From Candidatus Adiutrix sp. (GTDB lineage: Bacteria > Desulfobacterota > Desulfarculia > Adiutricales > Adiutricaceae), in the NCBI GenBank assembly GCA_031285975.1, contig JAITVE010000268.1:1-14036 (forward strand): a DNA stretch of 14,036 nucleotides. The letters run 5' to 3'. The notes under the pieces were generated by a model. That model made no database searches, had not been told where the DNA came from, and worked only from the letters and a program-made list of their open reading frames with translations. Position numbers and translations under genes: made by a program. Within the stretch, counting starts at the first letter, position 1. Each line of letters starts with the position of its first letter. Positions 13,852-14,036 of this stretch are shown piece after piece.

Positions 13852-13899
13852 CCTGACTATATCACGAAGAGCCCCTTTTCTACAATCCTCGAATGAACC
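13852..13899. repeat. Direct repeat copy B (upstream of the hydrolase gene)
   Basis: Second copy of the 47-bp sequence at 13208-13254, same orientation. It includes bases equivalent to the last five codons (G S F E D) of the hydrolase gene but no stop in that frame, and a promoter-like part. It is best explained as the tail of a lost tandem copy or a duplicated promoter segment. Confidence 0.9.
13856..13885 (-). promoter_or_regulatory. Candidate promoter of the hydrolase gene, within repeat copy B
   Basis: TTGTAG (13880-13885) and TATAGT (13856-13861) on the minus strand, 18 bases apart. It is the counterpart of the cobQ promoter in copy A with a weaker -35 and a longer spacer. Transcription would start roughly 45 bases before the ATG. 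Confidence 0.5.
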
Positions 13900-13908
13900 C
13901 CGTCAGGG

Positions 13909-14036
13909 CAAGAGCATCTAAGAACTTATCCGTAAATAATATTAATAGAGTTCTTAATTTTACGGCAAGTGATAATAGCGGCAGCGAGATGGTTGAGGGC
14001 CATGAAAGAGCGTTCCAGCTTTTCATAGCGCACCAA
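13909..14036 (-). mobile_element. End of an insertion sequence, probably IS5-related, running off the right edge
   Basis: The sequence aagaacttatccgtaaat at 13920-13937 resembles the terminal inverted repeat of IS5-type elements and coincides with the transposase stop codon. The transposase coding end follows directly. The exact outer boundary and target duplication cannot be fixed because the other end is outside the window. Confidence 0.55.
13926..14036 (-). CDS. Transposase, C-terminal 36 residues only (5' part outside window)
   Basis: On the minus strand the frame from the window edge to the TAA at 13926-13928 encodes LVRYEKLERSF, then LNHLAAAIITCRKI and a short tail. RYEK...F...HLA...I..CR is the typical end of IS5-family DDE transposases, just after the catalytic glutamate helix. 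The catalytic residues lie beyond the edge, so whether the element is active cannot be judged. The protein ends inside the presumed IS terminal repeat, usual for compact elements. Confidence 0.65.
   Translation of the reverse strand: MVRYEKLERSFMALNHLAAAIITCRKIKNSINIIYG

Noticed and set aside
1..14036. CRISPR array, tRNA or rRNA genes
   Set aside because: No regularly spaced repeats and no tRNA or rRNA signature sequences were seen on either strand.

Overview
The window looks like a chromosomal stretch of a GC-rich anaerobic bacterium, most likely from the Deltaproteobacteria/Desulfobacterota. The reasons are protein content and style: a four-subunit ferredoxin-dependent pyruvate oxidoreductase, a homocitrate/Re-citrate-synthase-type acyltransferase, a cysteine-rich DUF1847 protein, a corrinoid biosynthesis gene and GC-rich codon use. 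This placement is inference; no rRNA or other marker gene is present.

Left part (1-4870): the 3' portion of an HMGL-like acyltransferase gene, fused at its C-terminus to what looks like a Cache/PDC small-molecule sensor domain, runs off the left edge. Next come a hairpin, a 122-bp imperfect inverted repeat and a DUF1847 gene. A minus-strand toxin-antitoxin pair (UPF0175 antitoxin, DUF3368 PIN-like toxin) has its own good promoter. Divergent from it is a YqaA-type membrane protein gene whose homology starts upstream of any ATG/GTG/TTG and points to an AUU start. A promoter-driven unknown gene of 290 codons ends at a strong terminator.

Middle part (4875-10720, minus strand): a cysteine desulfurase-like class V aminotransferase and a MalY/PatB-type C-S lyase, both PLP enzymes of sulfur amino acid chemistry, separated by a 95-bp REP/MITE-like repeat. 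Upstream of them lies a compact porC-porD-porA-porB operon (gamma, delta, alpha, beta) encoding pyruvate:ferredoxin oxidoreductase. It is closed by a terminator and preceded by a leader of about 250 nt and a promoter decorated with two short dyads.

Right part (10780-14036, minus strand): rmlA (dTDP-glucose synthesis) directly follows cobQ (cobyric acid synthase), with a terminator after rmlA. Upstream is an isochorismatase-fold hydrolase. Diverged direct repeats of about 47 bp lie on both sides of this hydrolase gene. Each repeat carries a promoter-like element, one in front of cobQ and one in front of the hydrolase, together with the last codons of the hydrolase gene, which suggests a past tandem duplication. 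The right edge cuts into the C-terminus of an IS transposase.

Functionally, pyruvate oxidation (Por) would supply acetyl-CoA and reduced ferredoxin, and the acyltransferase would use acetyl-CoA or a similar thioester; its added sensor domain suggests direct metabolite control. The items most worth a second look are the acyltransferase-Cache fusion, the duplicated promoter/gene-end module around the hydrolase, the AUU start of yqaA, and the por promoter and leader.
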